The notes: generated from the letters alone by a model not told the origin. A DNA stretch of 52,868 nt from an uncultured Anaerotignum sp. (GCF_905212195.1 NZ_CAJMDQ010000006.1:1-52868), one strand, 5' to 3'; counted from the stretch's first letter, positions 26,728-34,334 are shown. Numbers and translations: made by a program.

Positions 26728-29200
26728 GGGTCTGCCCCTCCTCTCTTTCGGTTTCTTCTGTTGGTTCTTCAGGCGGTTCCTCTTTTGGCTTTTCCTTCTT
26801 GCCTTCCGTATCTACAATGGCATGGACTTCGCCGTGAATAACCCCCTGTACTTTCGCGTCAATGGTACCGGAAACATAACCCCGGATATGGCCATTGACA
26901 CGGACGGAACCTTCCATTTCGTGGCTGAGTTCCGGTGGTTTGATGGCAAACATGGTGCGTTCGATAACCTTGTCCCCCAGCAGCAAAATTTCCGGCAGTA
27001 CGAACATAACCAGAAAAATGGATAAGATGGTACCACGTCCCAGACAAATACCGATGGATGCAACGGTAGGGTCAGAGGACATGAACCCAATCAAAAGCCC
27101 TGCTGCCGCCAGCATAGAACCAGATGTAATAATGGTCGGAAATGCCTGATTCAATGCCAGAATAATGGCTTTTTGAGGAGGCATCTGTTTTTTCAGTTCC
27201 ATGTATCGGTTGGAAATAACGATAGCATAGTCGATGTTTGCCCCCATCTGTATGGAGCTGACCACCAGATAACTGAGGAAGAACAAATTGCTGTGCATCA
27301 AATAAGGGAAGGAGAAGTTGATCCATACACTTCCCTGAATGACCAGTATCAGCAAAATAGGCAGCCCAACAGACTGGAATGTAAAGAGCAGTACCAGAAT
27401 GACAAATACAATGGAAAGGACACTGATCATCACATTATCCCGGCTGAAGGAGCTGGAAAGGTCAAAGTCACTGGTGCTGTTGCCTACCAGCAGAAAATCA
27501 TCATAATATCTTCCCACGTCTTCCCGAAGCACATCCAAGAATGCGAAAGTTTCTTCCCCTTCTTCCGGCAGATTCAAATCCAATACCAAACGGGAGTAAT
27601 TTTCCCCTTGCAGCTGCTTTCTGGCATCGTCGATTTTTTCGTATGCGTCGTCCAGATCCCGCTGCATTTCATCGTCCAGTTCCACATATCCTTTGTCCGC
27701 TTCCTCATGAGCAAATAAGAACATATCAATGAGGGGCACTTCGTAATTATCCAGATTGCCAATGACATGACCATATTCCTCATTCTTGATGCCGTAAGCA
27801 CCATACAGGAGTTTTGCCACTTCCACATCCAAGTCCATCATTTCCGCAAATTTTCTTGGTGTCAACGCGTCTGCCAGCATGTAATCATCTTCTGCTTCCG
27901 CGTTGGCAATGCCCAAAGCCGAATTGACTTCTGGATGCTTCTGGATATCTGCCAACAACGCCCGCTCGCTGTCATAATCCCCTTTTGGAATGACAATTGC
28001 CAATGTATTCTGTCCCCCAAAGGTTTCTTTGATTTTATCATCGGCAATGGTATTCTCACTTTTCTGGAAAGAAGTAATCTGTGTATACCCATAAGCATAG
28101 GGACACATAGAAGAAAACTTAAATGCCACAATCAGCAAAATCAGGAAAATAGGTGGGACAATGTACTGCATTTTGATAACAATACGTCCCAAGCCGTCAA
28201 TACTTGGTACAAAGTTTTTATGATGTGTCTTATCAATGCCCTTGCTGAACAACATCAGCAAACCGGGCATCAATGTAAATACGGACAGCAGACTGCAAAA
28301 GATAGCTTTGATGAGCACACGCCCCATATCAAACCCAATGCCGAACTGCATGAACATCAGAGCGCCCAGACCAGAAATGGTGGTCAAGCTGCTGGCTGAA
28401 ATTTCTGGAATGGCTTTGCTCAGTGCCGTGATGGTCGCCTCCCGTGGTTCCATATGCACTCGTTCCTCGCTGTAACGGTGACAAAGAATAATGGCATAGT
28501 CAATGGCAAGAGCCAATTGGAGCACCACCGTTACAGAGTTGGAAATAAAGGAAATCTCTCCAAAAAAGAAGTTGGTTCCCATATTCAATACCGCCGCCGC
28601 AATGAATGTCAGCAGCAATACGGGAATTTCCATATAGGTCTTAGATGTGAGCAGCAGTACACTGACAATGATCACCGCCGCCACAACCATAATCATTTTC
28701 ATTTCTTCTGCCAGCAAGTCGGAACGGTTGTTGCCCACTTCCGTAGAAACATACAAGTCATAAGGCGCAAGCTCTTCCTTCAGTTCATTCAATGCTGTCA
28801 GGGAAATATCGTCATCCACTTCCCCGTCGAAAGTCACATCAAACAGCGCCGCCGCACCTCTGTAGTGGTCTTCCGTTTCATCAAATTCCACTTCTGAAAT
28901 GCCTTCTATTTTCTCCAAATCCTCCGATAGGGTCAGCGCTTGGTCATATGTAATGTTGTTGACCATGACCCGGGCTGTGGCAAATGTGGTGAATTCCTCA
29001 TCCATCAAGTCCAGCCCTCGCCTTGTTTCCGTTTCTTCCGGCAGATAGGACGTCAGATCGTCATTGACCGATACCCATCCGCTGGCAAATACAGAAAAGA
29101 GCATTGCTGCTCCATATAACAGAAAGAATAAATTTCGCTTATCTACAATGAGCGTCGCCAGTTTTTCCCAAAAGGAACGCTCGTCTTTTTCTTTTTTCAT
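26714..29200 (-). CDS. MMPL/RND-family membrane exporter with acidic bactofilin-like tail
   Basis: 828 residues with the MmpL layout: one N-terminal helix (about 25-45), an extracytoplasmic domain, five helices (about 168-320, containing LALAIDYAIILCHRYSEER), a second extracytoplasmic domain and five more helices (about 595-745, with QMGANIDYAIVISNRYMEL). The paired D-Y motifs fit proton-relay positions. The tail is unusual: near residue 765 come short repeats (VNGHIRGYVSGTI, VQGVIHGEVHAIV) like bactofilin beta-helix rungs, then a Glu/Pro-rich end. Such exporters move lipids or hydrophobic compounds; the substrate is unknown. It is the first gene of a two-gene operon, divergent from the small membrane protein operon. 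ATG at 29200 has a weak GGGTG site. Confidence 0.88.
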   Translation of the reverse strand: MKKEKDERSFWEKLATLIVDKRNLFFLLYGAAMLFSVFASGWVSVNDDLTSYLPEETETRRGLDLMDEEFTTFATARVMVNNITYDQALTLSEDLEKIEGISEVEFDETEDHYRGAAALFDVTFDGEVDDDISLTALNELKEELAPYDLYVSTEVGNNRSDLLAEEMKMIMVVAAVIIVSVLLLTSKTYMEIPVLLLTFIAAAVLNMGTNFFFGEISFISNSVTVVLQLALAIDYAIILCHRYSEERVHMEPREATITALSKAIPEISASSLTTISGLGALMFMQFGIGFDMGRVLIKAIFCSLLSVFTLMPGLLMLFSKGIDKTHHKNFVPSIDGLGRIVIKMQYIVPPIFLILLIVAFKFSSMCPYAYGYTQITSFQKSENTIADDKIKETFGGQNTLAIVIPKGDYDSERALLADIQKHPEVNSALGIANAEAEDDYMLADALTPRKFAEMMDLDVEVAKLLYGAYGIKNEEYGHVIGNLDNYEVPLIDMFLFAHEEADKGYVELDDEMQRDLDDAYEKIDDARKQLQGENYSRLVLDLNLPEEGEETFAFLDVLREDVGRYYDDFLLVGNSTSDFDLSSSFSRDNVMISVLSIVFVILVLLFTFQSVGLPILLILVIQGSVWINFSFPYLMHSNLFFLSYLVVSSIQMGANIDYAIVISNRYMELKKQMPPQKAIILALNQAFPTIITSGSMLAAAGLLIGFMSSDPTVASIGICLGRGTILSIFLVMFVLPEILLLGDKVIERTMFAIKPPELSHEMEGSVRVNGHIRGYVSGTIDAKVQGVIHGEVHAIVDTEGKKEKPKEEPPEEPTEETEREEGQTHENQ

Positions 29201-29347
29201 GGTTTCACCCGTTTCTATGTGCTGTACCCCTTATCCTCAACGGCAGCACGTACTTTCCTGATTTTATCTATAAAAAAAATATAATGGCTTTGCAGGAAAA
29301 ATACCATAGACAATTTGATGTATTTTGTATAAAAAACACACTGCAAA
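29201..29347. other. Divergent intergenic region, exporter side
   Basis: About 150 nt upstream of the exporter gene. A hairpin GTGCTG/CAGCAC (29220-29249) lies in its leader. No clear -35/-10 pair was found on the minus strand, so the exporter promoter is not assigned. Confidence 0.4.
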
Positions 29348-29419
29348 GAAAACTTGGCAAAAAGTATTGACAAGAAAACTTGGCAATGCTATGCTCTAAG
29401 TACCAAGTAAACTTGGCAA
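29348..29419. repeat. Three operator-like direct repeats
   Basis: GAAAACTTGGCAA occurs at 29348-29360 and 29374-29386, and a one-mismatch copy at 29407-29419. The third is part of the perfect palindrome CCAAGTAAACTTGG (29403-29416). They flank the -35, fill the spacer and lie at the expected start site of the promoter for the small membrane protein operon. The XRE protein at the end of that operon is the likeliest binder. Confidence 0.75.
29367..29395 (+). promoter_or_regulatory. Promoter of the four-paralogue/XRE operon
   Basis: -35 TTGACA (29367-29372), 17-nt spacer, -10 TATGCT (29390-29395) with an extended TGC. The expected start near 29402 falls at the third operator repeat. Confidence 0.8.
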
Positions 29420-29472
29420 GGAAAACATTTTTAAAATCGGGGGAAATGTTATCAAAAAGGAGGGGCACTTTT

Positions 29473-29790
29473 ATGGACAAAAACGAAATCTTACGGCGCA
29501 GTCAAGAAGAAAACCAATATGGGGATGAACGGGAAAAACAGATCAAAGCAAAAAGCGAATCCTTTAGGCAAAACGTGATTTTTTTTGGTTTGATTATTCT
29601 GACGGTTTTTAATTGGATAAAAGGACTGCCTGTAAAACATTTGATAGCAATTCTCTGGGCGGGCACAGCCGCAGAGTATTATTATCTTTTCTGGAAAAAT
29701 CGCAAAAAAAGGGATCTCTTCTGGGGTTTGCTTACCACTGCCACTTGTCTGGCTGATCTCTTTTTGCTATATTGGGAGGTATTTCGATGA
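29473..29790 (+). CDS. Small DUF6442-like membrane protein, paralogue 1
   Basis: 105 residues. It has a charged cytosolic N-terminus (MDKNEILRRSQEENQYGDER) and three predicted membrane helices (about 34-50, 54-72 and 83-100). The MDKxEILxRSxxEN opening is shared by the next three genes and matches what I recall of DUF6442, a family with no known function. ATG at 29473 has AAAGGAGGGG upstream; the frame is open to 29380 but would then cross the promoter. It is first of five genes joined by overlaps or very short gaps, transcribed from a promoter flanked by operator repeats. Confidence 0.78.
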   Translation: MDKNEILRRSQEENQYGDEREKQIKAKSESFRQNVIFFGLIILTVFNWIKGLPVKHLIAILWAGTAAEYYYLFWKNRKKRDLFWGLLTTATCLADLFLLYWEVFR

Positions 29791-30098
29791 ATAAAGAAGA
29801 AATTTTAAAACGCAGTCAAACAGAAAATATGTTGGGAGATGAACGGGAAAAGCAAATTCGATTAGAAAGCGAAACGTTCAGTTTAATTTTTACACTGGCT
29901 GTCACACTGATTCTGACAACTGTCAATTATGTAAAAGGTCTGTCAGCCGATGGATTTCTGGCGATATTCTGGGCAAGCATCGTGGGGAGATACTGCCTTC
30001 TCTTCTATCGTCATCACAAAGCCTATCATGGTATCATGGCTTTGGCTGCCGCCGTACTTTGTGTCGCAAACGTCATGGAATATTTAGGGGGAATCTAA
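29787..30098 (+). CDS. Small DUF6442-like membrane protein, paralogue 2
   Basis: 103 residues, opening MNKEEILKRSQTENMLGDER and continuing EKQIRLESETF, which closely parallels paralogue 1 (EKQIKAKSESF). Three hydrophobic segments follow. ATG at 29787 overlaps the TGA of the previous gene (ATGA), with GGGAGGT upstream, so translation is coupled. The divergence is strongest in the membrane helices and least in the N-terminal cytosolic peptide, which is therefore the likely functional or interaction element. Function not known. Confidence 0.78.
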   Translation: MNKEEILKRSQTENMLGDEREKQIRLESETFSLIFTLAVTLILTTVNYVKGLSADGFLAIFWASIVGRYCLLFYRHHKAYHGIMALAAAVLCVANVMEYLGGI

Positions 30099-30440
30099 AT
30101 GGATAAAAAGGAAATCCTTGCACGCAGCCGCGCAGAAAACGCCGCCGGTGACGAGAGAGAACAAAGCCTTGTACAAAAAAGCAGAATCTTTGGTTTTCGC
30201 TGTTTATGGCTGTCCTACTTTCTGATCTTTTTTATTTTCGAAATAACGAAACAGGATTTGAATGGAGAATTCTTCTTGGCTCTCATCTCCTGCTGGTTTC
30301 TGGGTCATAGTACTGTACTTCTCACCCAAGGCTATTATCTGAAAAAGAAGCTGTATCTGGTACTTGGAATCGCCGGCTGCCTTCTGATCGTATTGGCAAC
30401 CATCTTTATCCGTCCTATACTGCAAATTTTCGTTGCCTAA
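30099..30440 (+). CDS. Small DUF6442-like membrane protein, paralogue 3
   Basis: 113 residues, with the shared opening MDKKEILARSRAENAAGDER followed by three hydrophobic helices (about 35-53, 56-73 and 86-108). Its ATG directly follows the stop of paralogue 2 with no gap, so it depends on translational coupling. Compared with paralogues 1 and 2 the loop after helix 2 is longer (TQGYYLKKKLY). Function not known. Confidence 0.76.
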   Translation: MDKKEILARSRAENAAGDEREQSLVQKSRIFGFRCLWLSYFLIFFIFEITKQDLNGEFFLALISCWFLGHSTVLLTQGYYLKKKLYLVLGIAGCLLIVLATIFIRPILQIFVA

Positions 30441-30455
30441 AAAGGAGGTCATCCC

Positions 30456-30800
30456 ATGGATAAAAAGGAAATCTTACGCCGCAGTCAAAAAGAAAACTAC
30501 ATCTTTGATGAATTTTCCCATTATGTGGACAAAAAAGCCTACGCCAATGCCTATCTGGCAATTCTCATTTTCAGTGGCATTGCCGCATTGGTCTTTTTCC
30601 TCCAATTCCATTTTACAGGCAAAGCCTATGAAGATTACCGCGCTTTTCTATTCTGTTTTGCCATTACTTTTGGCAGTCGTTCTTTCCAGCATTTCCGCAG
30701 CCACAGAAAAGCGAAAGACATCCTCTTTGTGCTGATTGCACTTTGTATTGCTATCATCACATTGGTCAATATTTTAAACCACGAAATGGAGATCCTTTGA
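30456..30800 (+). CDS. Small DUF6442-like membrane protein, paralogue 4 (divergent)
   Basis: 114 residues. It keeps the first 14 residues of the family pattern (MDKKEILRRSQKEN) but then departs (YIFDEFSHYVDKKAYANAY), losing the GDEREKQ block of the other three. Three hydrophobic segments remain. AAAGGAGG lies upstream of ATG at 30456, and the gene ends 1 nt before the XRE start. It may have taken on a different partner or be under weaker constraint. Function not known. Confidence 0.74.
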   Translation: MDKKEILRRSQKENYIFDEFSHYVDKKAYANAYLAILIFSGIAALVFFLQFHFTGKAYEDYRAFLFCFAITFGSRSFQHFRSHRKAKDILFVLIALCIAIITLVNILNHEMEIL

Positions 30801-30801
30801 T

Positions 30802-31029
30802 ATGCCAAAAGAAAAAGAACCAAAAAATGAACTCATTCTCCGCAACCGCTTAAAAGAAGCCCGCGCGGAGCAAAACTTATCTCAAAGCCAGTTAGCGGAG
30901 ATGGTAGGTGTTTCCCGAAATACCATCAGTTCCATCGAAACGGGGCAGTTTAACCCCACGGCAAAACTGGCTTTGATTCTCTGCATTGCATTAGATAAAA
31001 AATTTGAAGACTTATTTTATTTCGACTAA
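30802..31029 (+). CDS. Short XRE-family (Cro/CI-type) DNA-binding regulator
   Basis: 75 residues made up of little more than one helix-turn-helix domain: LRNRLKEARAEQNLSQSQLAEMVGVSRNTISSIE, with QSQLAEMV as helix 2 and SRNTISSIETG as the recognition helix region, ending in DKKFEDLFYFD. It resembles the short YozG/Cro-like repressors often encoded beside DUF6442-type genes. It is the last gene of the five-gene operon, starting 2 nt after the preceding stop, and is the natural candidate to bind the repeats at 29348-29419 and repress its own operon. Confidence 0.88.
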   Translation: MPKEKEPKNELILRNRLKEARAEQNLSQSQLAEMVGVSRNTISSIETGQFNPTAKLALILCIALDKKFEDLFYFD

Positions 31030-31070
31030 AAAACTGTCAGTTTCCGCCGTCTGGAATCTGACAGTTTTTC
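31028..31070. terminator. Bidirectional terminator between the XRE genes
   Basis: AAAAACTGTCAG (31029-31040) pairs with CTGACAGTTTTT (31058-31069), with an inner TTCC/GGAA stem. T runs lie on both sides, serving the five-gene operon and the convergent XRE-TPR gene. Confidence 0.85.
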
Positions 31071-31137
31071 TATGTTTATCTATTGATACTTATCCACACC
31101 ATGTTTTTTATTTCATACATGTTATCCACAGATTTTT

Positions 31138-32214
31138 CTATTTTTTCTCTGCTTTTCCACTTGTTCCACAGTTTTCAGCCTGTTTCCCACATAAAGCCTG
31201 CCATCGTGGCTCCTCTTTCAAAAAGCCATAGGTTTCCTCCTCCGCAAAAGACTGTAAAAGTTGTTTTTTCATATTTACCAATAATTCTGGCTGCATTTCC
31301 TGAAATGTCATGTGCTCATACAGCCATGCCTGCCGAAAACCGCCTATTCCCGCCACACTGTCAAGCACCTTTTCCATGGTATCCAGCGTCAGTTCTCGAT
31401 TTTGTTCCAACACCGCCAAATCCAATAGAGGTACTGCCTCATAAAATTTTCCCATTTCAAAGCATCGAGCCAATTCCCCTTGTTTTTCGGCCAGCCTTCC
31501 TGCTCGTTCCCTATCATTTTCATTCCGCGCTAACTGATACATCCCATGGAGGATGGCACTGATCCGCTGATAATCCGCAAAGAGCAATTCCTCATATGCC
31601 TTATATGCCTCTTTGATGCGTCCCGTTTCTCCGTAAATCTGTGCCTGCATTCGTTTACGTTCTGGATTCTGTATGGAAAAATACTGCAAATACGTTTCCG
31701 CTTCTTCAAATTGTCTTTTTCGTCTGTAATATCCCACCAATCCACTGGCAGCCCGCATACGAACACTTTCTTCTGAACTCTCCAGAAGCCGCTGATATAA
31801 TGCACAAATTTCCCTCTCTCGTTTTTCCGCCTCTGGTACCTCATGGGTGATAGCATATGCTTCAAAACATGCCGCCATATTCAACACCAGTTCCTCGCAG
31901 TTGGGATACTGTTCCATTTGCTTTCTTGCCCATCCAAAAGCTTCTCCGTAACTGGTTTCTTTCAGCATTTTCTGCGTCTTTTCCAACAGTTCCTTGATTT
32001 CCTTTGGCGTCAGATTTTCCCGATAAGACAAAAGGGTATCTGTAGAAATCTCCAGCAATCTGGCAATAGGCGCCAACAGGGCAATATCAGGACAAGTGAC
32101 CTCCCTTTCCCATTTATTCACTGCGGATGCCGTTACGCCCAGCCGTTCTGCCATTTCTTCCTGTGTGAAATTCCGTTCTTTTCTATATTTCCGAATGACT
32201 TTTCCCAGCATCAT
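31138..32214 (-). CDS. XRE-family regulator with TPR-like C-terminal domain
   Basis: 358 residues. An N-terminal helix-turn-helix (about 1-60: FTQEEMAERLGVTASAVNKWE) is followed by about 290 residues of helical, TPR-like repeats (EAYKAYEELLFADYQRIS and similar). This layout resembles peptide- or state-sensing regulators common in Lachnospiraceae; the signal is unknown. The C-terminus ends in a short Lys/Cys-containing tail. ATG at 32214 has AAGGAG 8 nt upstream; the frame is open to 32346 but would then start inside the rplL terminator. A promoter lies at 32260-32288. It is monocistronic and has no visible operator of its own. Confidence 0.85.
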   Translation of the reverse strand: MMLGKVIRKYRKERNFTQEEMAERLGVTASAVNKWEREVTCPDIALLAPIARLLEISTDTLLSYRENLTPKEIKELLEKTQKMLKETSYGEAFGWARKQMEQYPNCEELVLNMAACFEAYAITHEVPEAEKREREICALYQRLLESSEESVRMRAASGLVGYYRRKRQFEEAETYLQYFSIQNPERKRMQAQIYGETGRIKEAYKAYEELLFADYQRISAILHGMYQLARNENDRERAGRLAEKQGELARCFEMGKFYEAVPLLDLAVLEQNRELTLDTMEKVLDSVAGIGGFRQAWLYEHMTFQEMQPELLVNMKKQLLQSFAEEETYGFLKEEPRWQALCGKQAENCGTSGKAEKK

Positions 32215-32259
32215 CCTGTCATCTCCTTTTTCGCAATTGCAAAGATCTCTGCTGCAACC

Positions 32260-32288
32260 AGCATACCAGAAAACCGTCCACCTCACAA
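32260..32288 (-). promoter_or_regulatory. Promoter of the XRE-TPR gene
   Basis: Minus strand -35 TTGTGA (32288-32283), 17-nt spacer, -10 TATGCT (32265-32260), extended by TGG. Confidence 0.7.
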
Positions 32289-32345
32289 CGGAGCCTTTTT
32301 CAACGATTCCGCAAAAAAATAGCGCACCATTCACATTTTCAGACA

Positions 32346-32381
32346 TAAAAAAAGGACATCCTCTTTCGAGAATGTCCTTTT
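32346..32381 (-). terminator. rplJL terminator
   Basis: AAAGGACAT/ATGTCCTTT stem (about 32350-32359 with 32372-32381), followed by seven T on the minus strand, 18 nt after the rplL stop. It ends the ribosomal transcript well short of rpoB. Confidence 0.88.
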
Positions 32382-32398
32382 GGAAATTCGGTTTTAAA

Positions 32399-32773
32399 TT
32401 ACTTCAGAGTAACTTTAGCGCCTACTTCTTCCAGTTTAGCTTTGATGCCGTCAGCTTCTTCTTTGGAAGCCTGTTCTTTCAGCATCTTAGGAGCGCCGTC
32501 AACCAGTTCTTTCGCTTCTTTCAGGCCCAGACCTGTTACTTCACGAACAACTTTGATAACTTTGATTTTTTCGGAACCAACTTCTGTCAGTTCTACGTCG
32601 AATTCTGTTTTTTCTTCAGCTGCGCCACCTGCTGCAGGGCCTGCTACTACTGCAACACCAGCTGCTGCGGATACACCAAATTCTTCTTCTGCTGCTTTAA
32701 CCAGATCGTTCAGTTCGATTACTGTCAGTTCTTTTACAGCTGCAATGATTTCTTCGATTGTCAATTTTGCCAT
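32399..32773 (-). CDS. rplL: Large ribosomal subunit protein bL12
   Basis: 124 residues. N-terminal dimerisation domain (MAKLTIEEIIAAVKELTVIE), an Ala/Gly-rich hinge (AGPAAGGAAEEK) and the C-terminal factor-binding domain with KIKVIKVVREVTGLGLKEAK. It forms the stalk with L10 and recruits EF-Tu and EF-G. It follows rplJ by 84 nt in the same transcript. The hinge and Glu-rich helices give a low-complexity sequence, which is normal for this protein. A terminator follows directly; rpoB, the usual next gene, is 16.6 kb away. Confidence 0.97.
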   Translation of the reverse strand: MAKLTIEEIIAAVKELTVIELNDLVKAAEEEFGVSAAAGVAVVAGPAAGGAAEEKTEFDVELTEVGSEKIKVIKVVREVTGLGLKEAKELVDGAPKMLKEQASKEEADGIKAKLEEVGAKVTLK

Positions 32774-32857
32774 TTTAAAGCACCTCCGATTATTTTTCGT
32801 ATAATTTTCGTAATTTATTTCTTGATTTATGCTGCCCTTAAGCAGCCGCCCACAGAA

Positions 32858-33355
32858 TTATTCTGCTGCGCTTTCGCCTTTTTTCGCGATCTGATCGATA
32901 ACGCGAGCGAAGGAAGACATAGGGGATTTGAAGCTGCCCAGCAGTTTGGAAAGCAGTACATCTCTGGAAGGGATGTCAGCGATTACTTTCATGCCGGCTG
33001 CGTCATACAGAACGCCTTCAACTACACCTGCTTTGAATTCCAGTTCTTTAACGTCTTTTGCAACTTTGTTGATGATGCTTGCACCAGCAGCTGCATCTTC
33101 ATAAGAGAATGCGAATGTGCTGGGGCCGGACAGGTATGCGTCCAGACCTTCGAACTGTGTACCCTGGATTGCGAAGTGAACCATTGTGTTTTTGTATACT
33201 TTGTAATCCACGCCAGCTTCTCTCAGCTGTTTTCTCAGAGCAGTATCCTGTTCTACTGTCAGGCCTCTTGCGTCAACCATAACAACGGAAGTAGCCTTTT
33301 CCAGTTTTTCTTTGATTTCATTAACAATAACTTGTTTCTGTTCAATCTTTGCCAT
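32858..33355 (-). CDS. rplJ: Large ribosomal subunit protein uL10
   Basis: 165 residues: N-terminal rRNA-binding domain (KLEKATSVVMVDARGLTV, then YKVYKNTMVHFAIQG) and a C-terminal helix that carries L12 dimers. ATG at 33355 is preceded by GGAGGTG. It is first in the rplJL transcript, which has its own promoter, an L10 leader and an attenuator between 33386 and 33550. By analogy with Bacillus, the L10(L12)4 complex binds its own leader and lowers expression. Confidence 0.97.
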   Translation of the reverse strand: MAKIEQKQVIVNEIKEKLEKATSVVMVDARGLTVEQDTALRKQLREAGVDYKVYKNTMVHFAIQGTQFEGLDAYLSGPSTFAFSYEDAAAGASIINKVAKDVKELEFKAGVVEGVLYDAAGMKVIADIPSRDVLLSKLLGSFKSPMSSFARVIDQIAKKGESAAE

Positions 33356-33385
33356 GTTTACACCTCCTCGAAGTAATCAATATGA

Positions 33386-33423
33386 TGAAAAAGCCTCTTT
33401 GCACATAGACAAAGAGGCTTTTA
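33386..33423 (-). terminator. Attenuator hairpin in the rplJ leader
   Basis: A 13-bp stem (33389-33401 with 33410-33422, core AAGCCTCTTTG) followed on the minus strand by TTTTT, placed between the L10 leader core and rplJ. Its position suggests that leader folding decides between termination and read-through. Confidence 0.82.
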
Positions 33424-33440
33424 TTTACGCTCTAAAAACA

Positions 33441-33490
33441 AGCAAATTCCTCGGCAGGATTTACGCACGAGGCACCTGCTGTCTACGGGC
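33441..33490 (-). ncRNA. Ribosomal protein L10 leader (autoregulatory mRNA structure)
   Basis: On the minus strand the conserved core of the L10 leader is readable: GTAGACAGCAGGTGCC (33487-33472) and, after a short loop, ATCCTGCCGAGG (33460-33449). CAGGTGCCTCG and CCTGCCGAGG match the known Firmicutes kink-turn element bound by L10(L12)4. Confidence 0.9.
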
Positions 33491-33521
33491 AATATGAGAT
33501 TTTTCTCGTTTCAACTTGTTC

Positions 33522-33550
33522 AGTATACACCAAAGTCAAGCTGTTGTCAA
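33522..33550 (-). promoter_or_regulatory. rplJL promoter
   Basis: Minus strand -35 TTGACA (33550-33545), 17-nt spacer, -10 TATACT (33527-33522). The start would fall near 33515, just ahead of the L10 leader, 14 nt past the rplA stop. Confidence 0.88.
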
Positions 33551-33564
33551 TAACCTCTTAGAGA

Positions 33565-34260
33565 TTATTCAGAAATTTTTGCAGCGTTTACTTTCACGCC
33601 GGGACCCATTGTTGTTGTCAGTACAACGCTCTTCAGGTACTGACCTTTAGCAGCAGCGGGTTTTGCTTTTATAATTGCACTCATCAGAGTCTGGAAGTTT
33701 TCTGTCAACTTCTCGGAACCGAAAGATACCTTACCTACAGGAACATGGATGATGTTTGTTTTATCCAGACGGTATTCGATTTTACCAGCTTTGATGTCGT
33801 TGATTGCTTTTGTTACGTCCATTGTAACTGTACCAGCTTTGGGGTTAGGCATCAAGCCTTTGGGACCCAGTACACGACCCAGACGACCAACAACGCCCAT
33901 CATGTCGGGTGTTGCTACTGCAACGTCAAAACCGAACCAGTTTTCATTCTGGATTTTGGGGATCAGATCCTCTGCTCCTACGAAATCCGCACCAGCTGCC
34001 AGAGCTTCTTCAGCTTTGTCGCCTTTTGCGAATACCAATACACGAACTGTTTTACCTGTGCCGTGGGGAAGAACTACTGCACCACGAACCTGCTGATCAG
34101 CATGTCTGCTGTCAACGCCCAAACGAATATGTGCTTCTACAGTTGCGTCAAACTTTGTTGTGGAAGTTTTCTGCACCAGATCGATAGCTTCTGTTGTATC
34201 ATAGAGAGCTGCTCTGTCTACCAGTTTCGCAGCTTCAACATATTTTTTTCCTCTTTTCAC
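33565..34260 (-). CDS. rplA: Large ribosomal subunit protein uL1
   Basis: 231 residues, normal for L1, the protein of the mobile L1 stalk near the E site. It has the early motif KTSTTKFDATVEAHIRLGVD near residue 30, LPHGTGK near 65, and a GRLGRVLGPKGLMPNPKAGT signature near 130. It follows rplK by 74 nt. A hairpin element in that gap (34278-34306) is nearly identical to one upstream of rplK, suggesting L1-dependent feedback. ATG at 34260 is preceded by AAGGAGGTCACG. Confidence 0.97.
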   Translation of the reverse strand: MKRGKKYVEAAKLVDRAALYDTTEAIDLVQKTSTTKFDATVEAHIRLGVDSRHADQQVRGAVVLPHGTGKTVRVLVFAKGDKAEEALAAGADFVGAEDLIPKIQNENWFGFDVAVATPDMMGVVGRLGRVLGPKGLMPNPKAGTVTMDVTKAINDIKAGKIEYRLDKTNIIHVPVGKVSFGSEKLTENFQTLMSAIIKAKPAAAKGQYLKSVVLTTTMGPGVKVNAAKISE

Positions 34261-34277
34261 TTTCGTGACCTCCTTAT

Positions 34278-34306
34278 GTGGTAATATCGGGAGAATTCCC
34301 TCCCAC
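34278..34306 (-). promoter_or_regulatory. Leader hairpin upstream of rplA (candidate L1 target)
   Basis: Minus strand GTGG...CCAC outer stem with an inner GGGA/TCCC pairing; 29 nt, nearly the same as 34781-34810. Placed 17 nt from the rplA start. Confidence 0.6.
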
Positions 34307-34334
34307 TGTACCGGCTAATGCCGTCTGTCTTGTC

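Noticed and set aside
16553..32398. Idea that the block between rpoB and rplL is a prophage or integrative element
   Set aside because: No integrase, phage structural gene, attachment-site repeat or terminal inverted repeat was found; the genes are ordinary chromosomal types on both strands.
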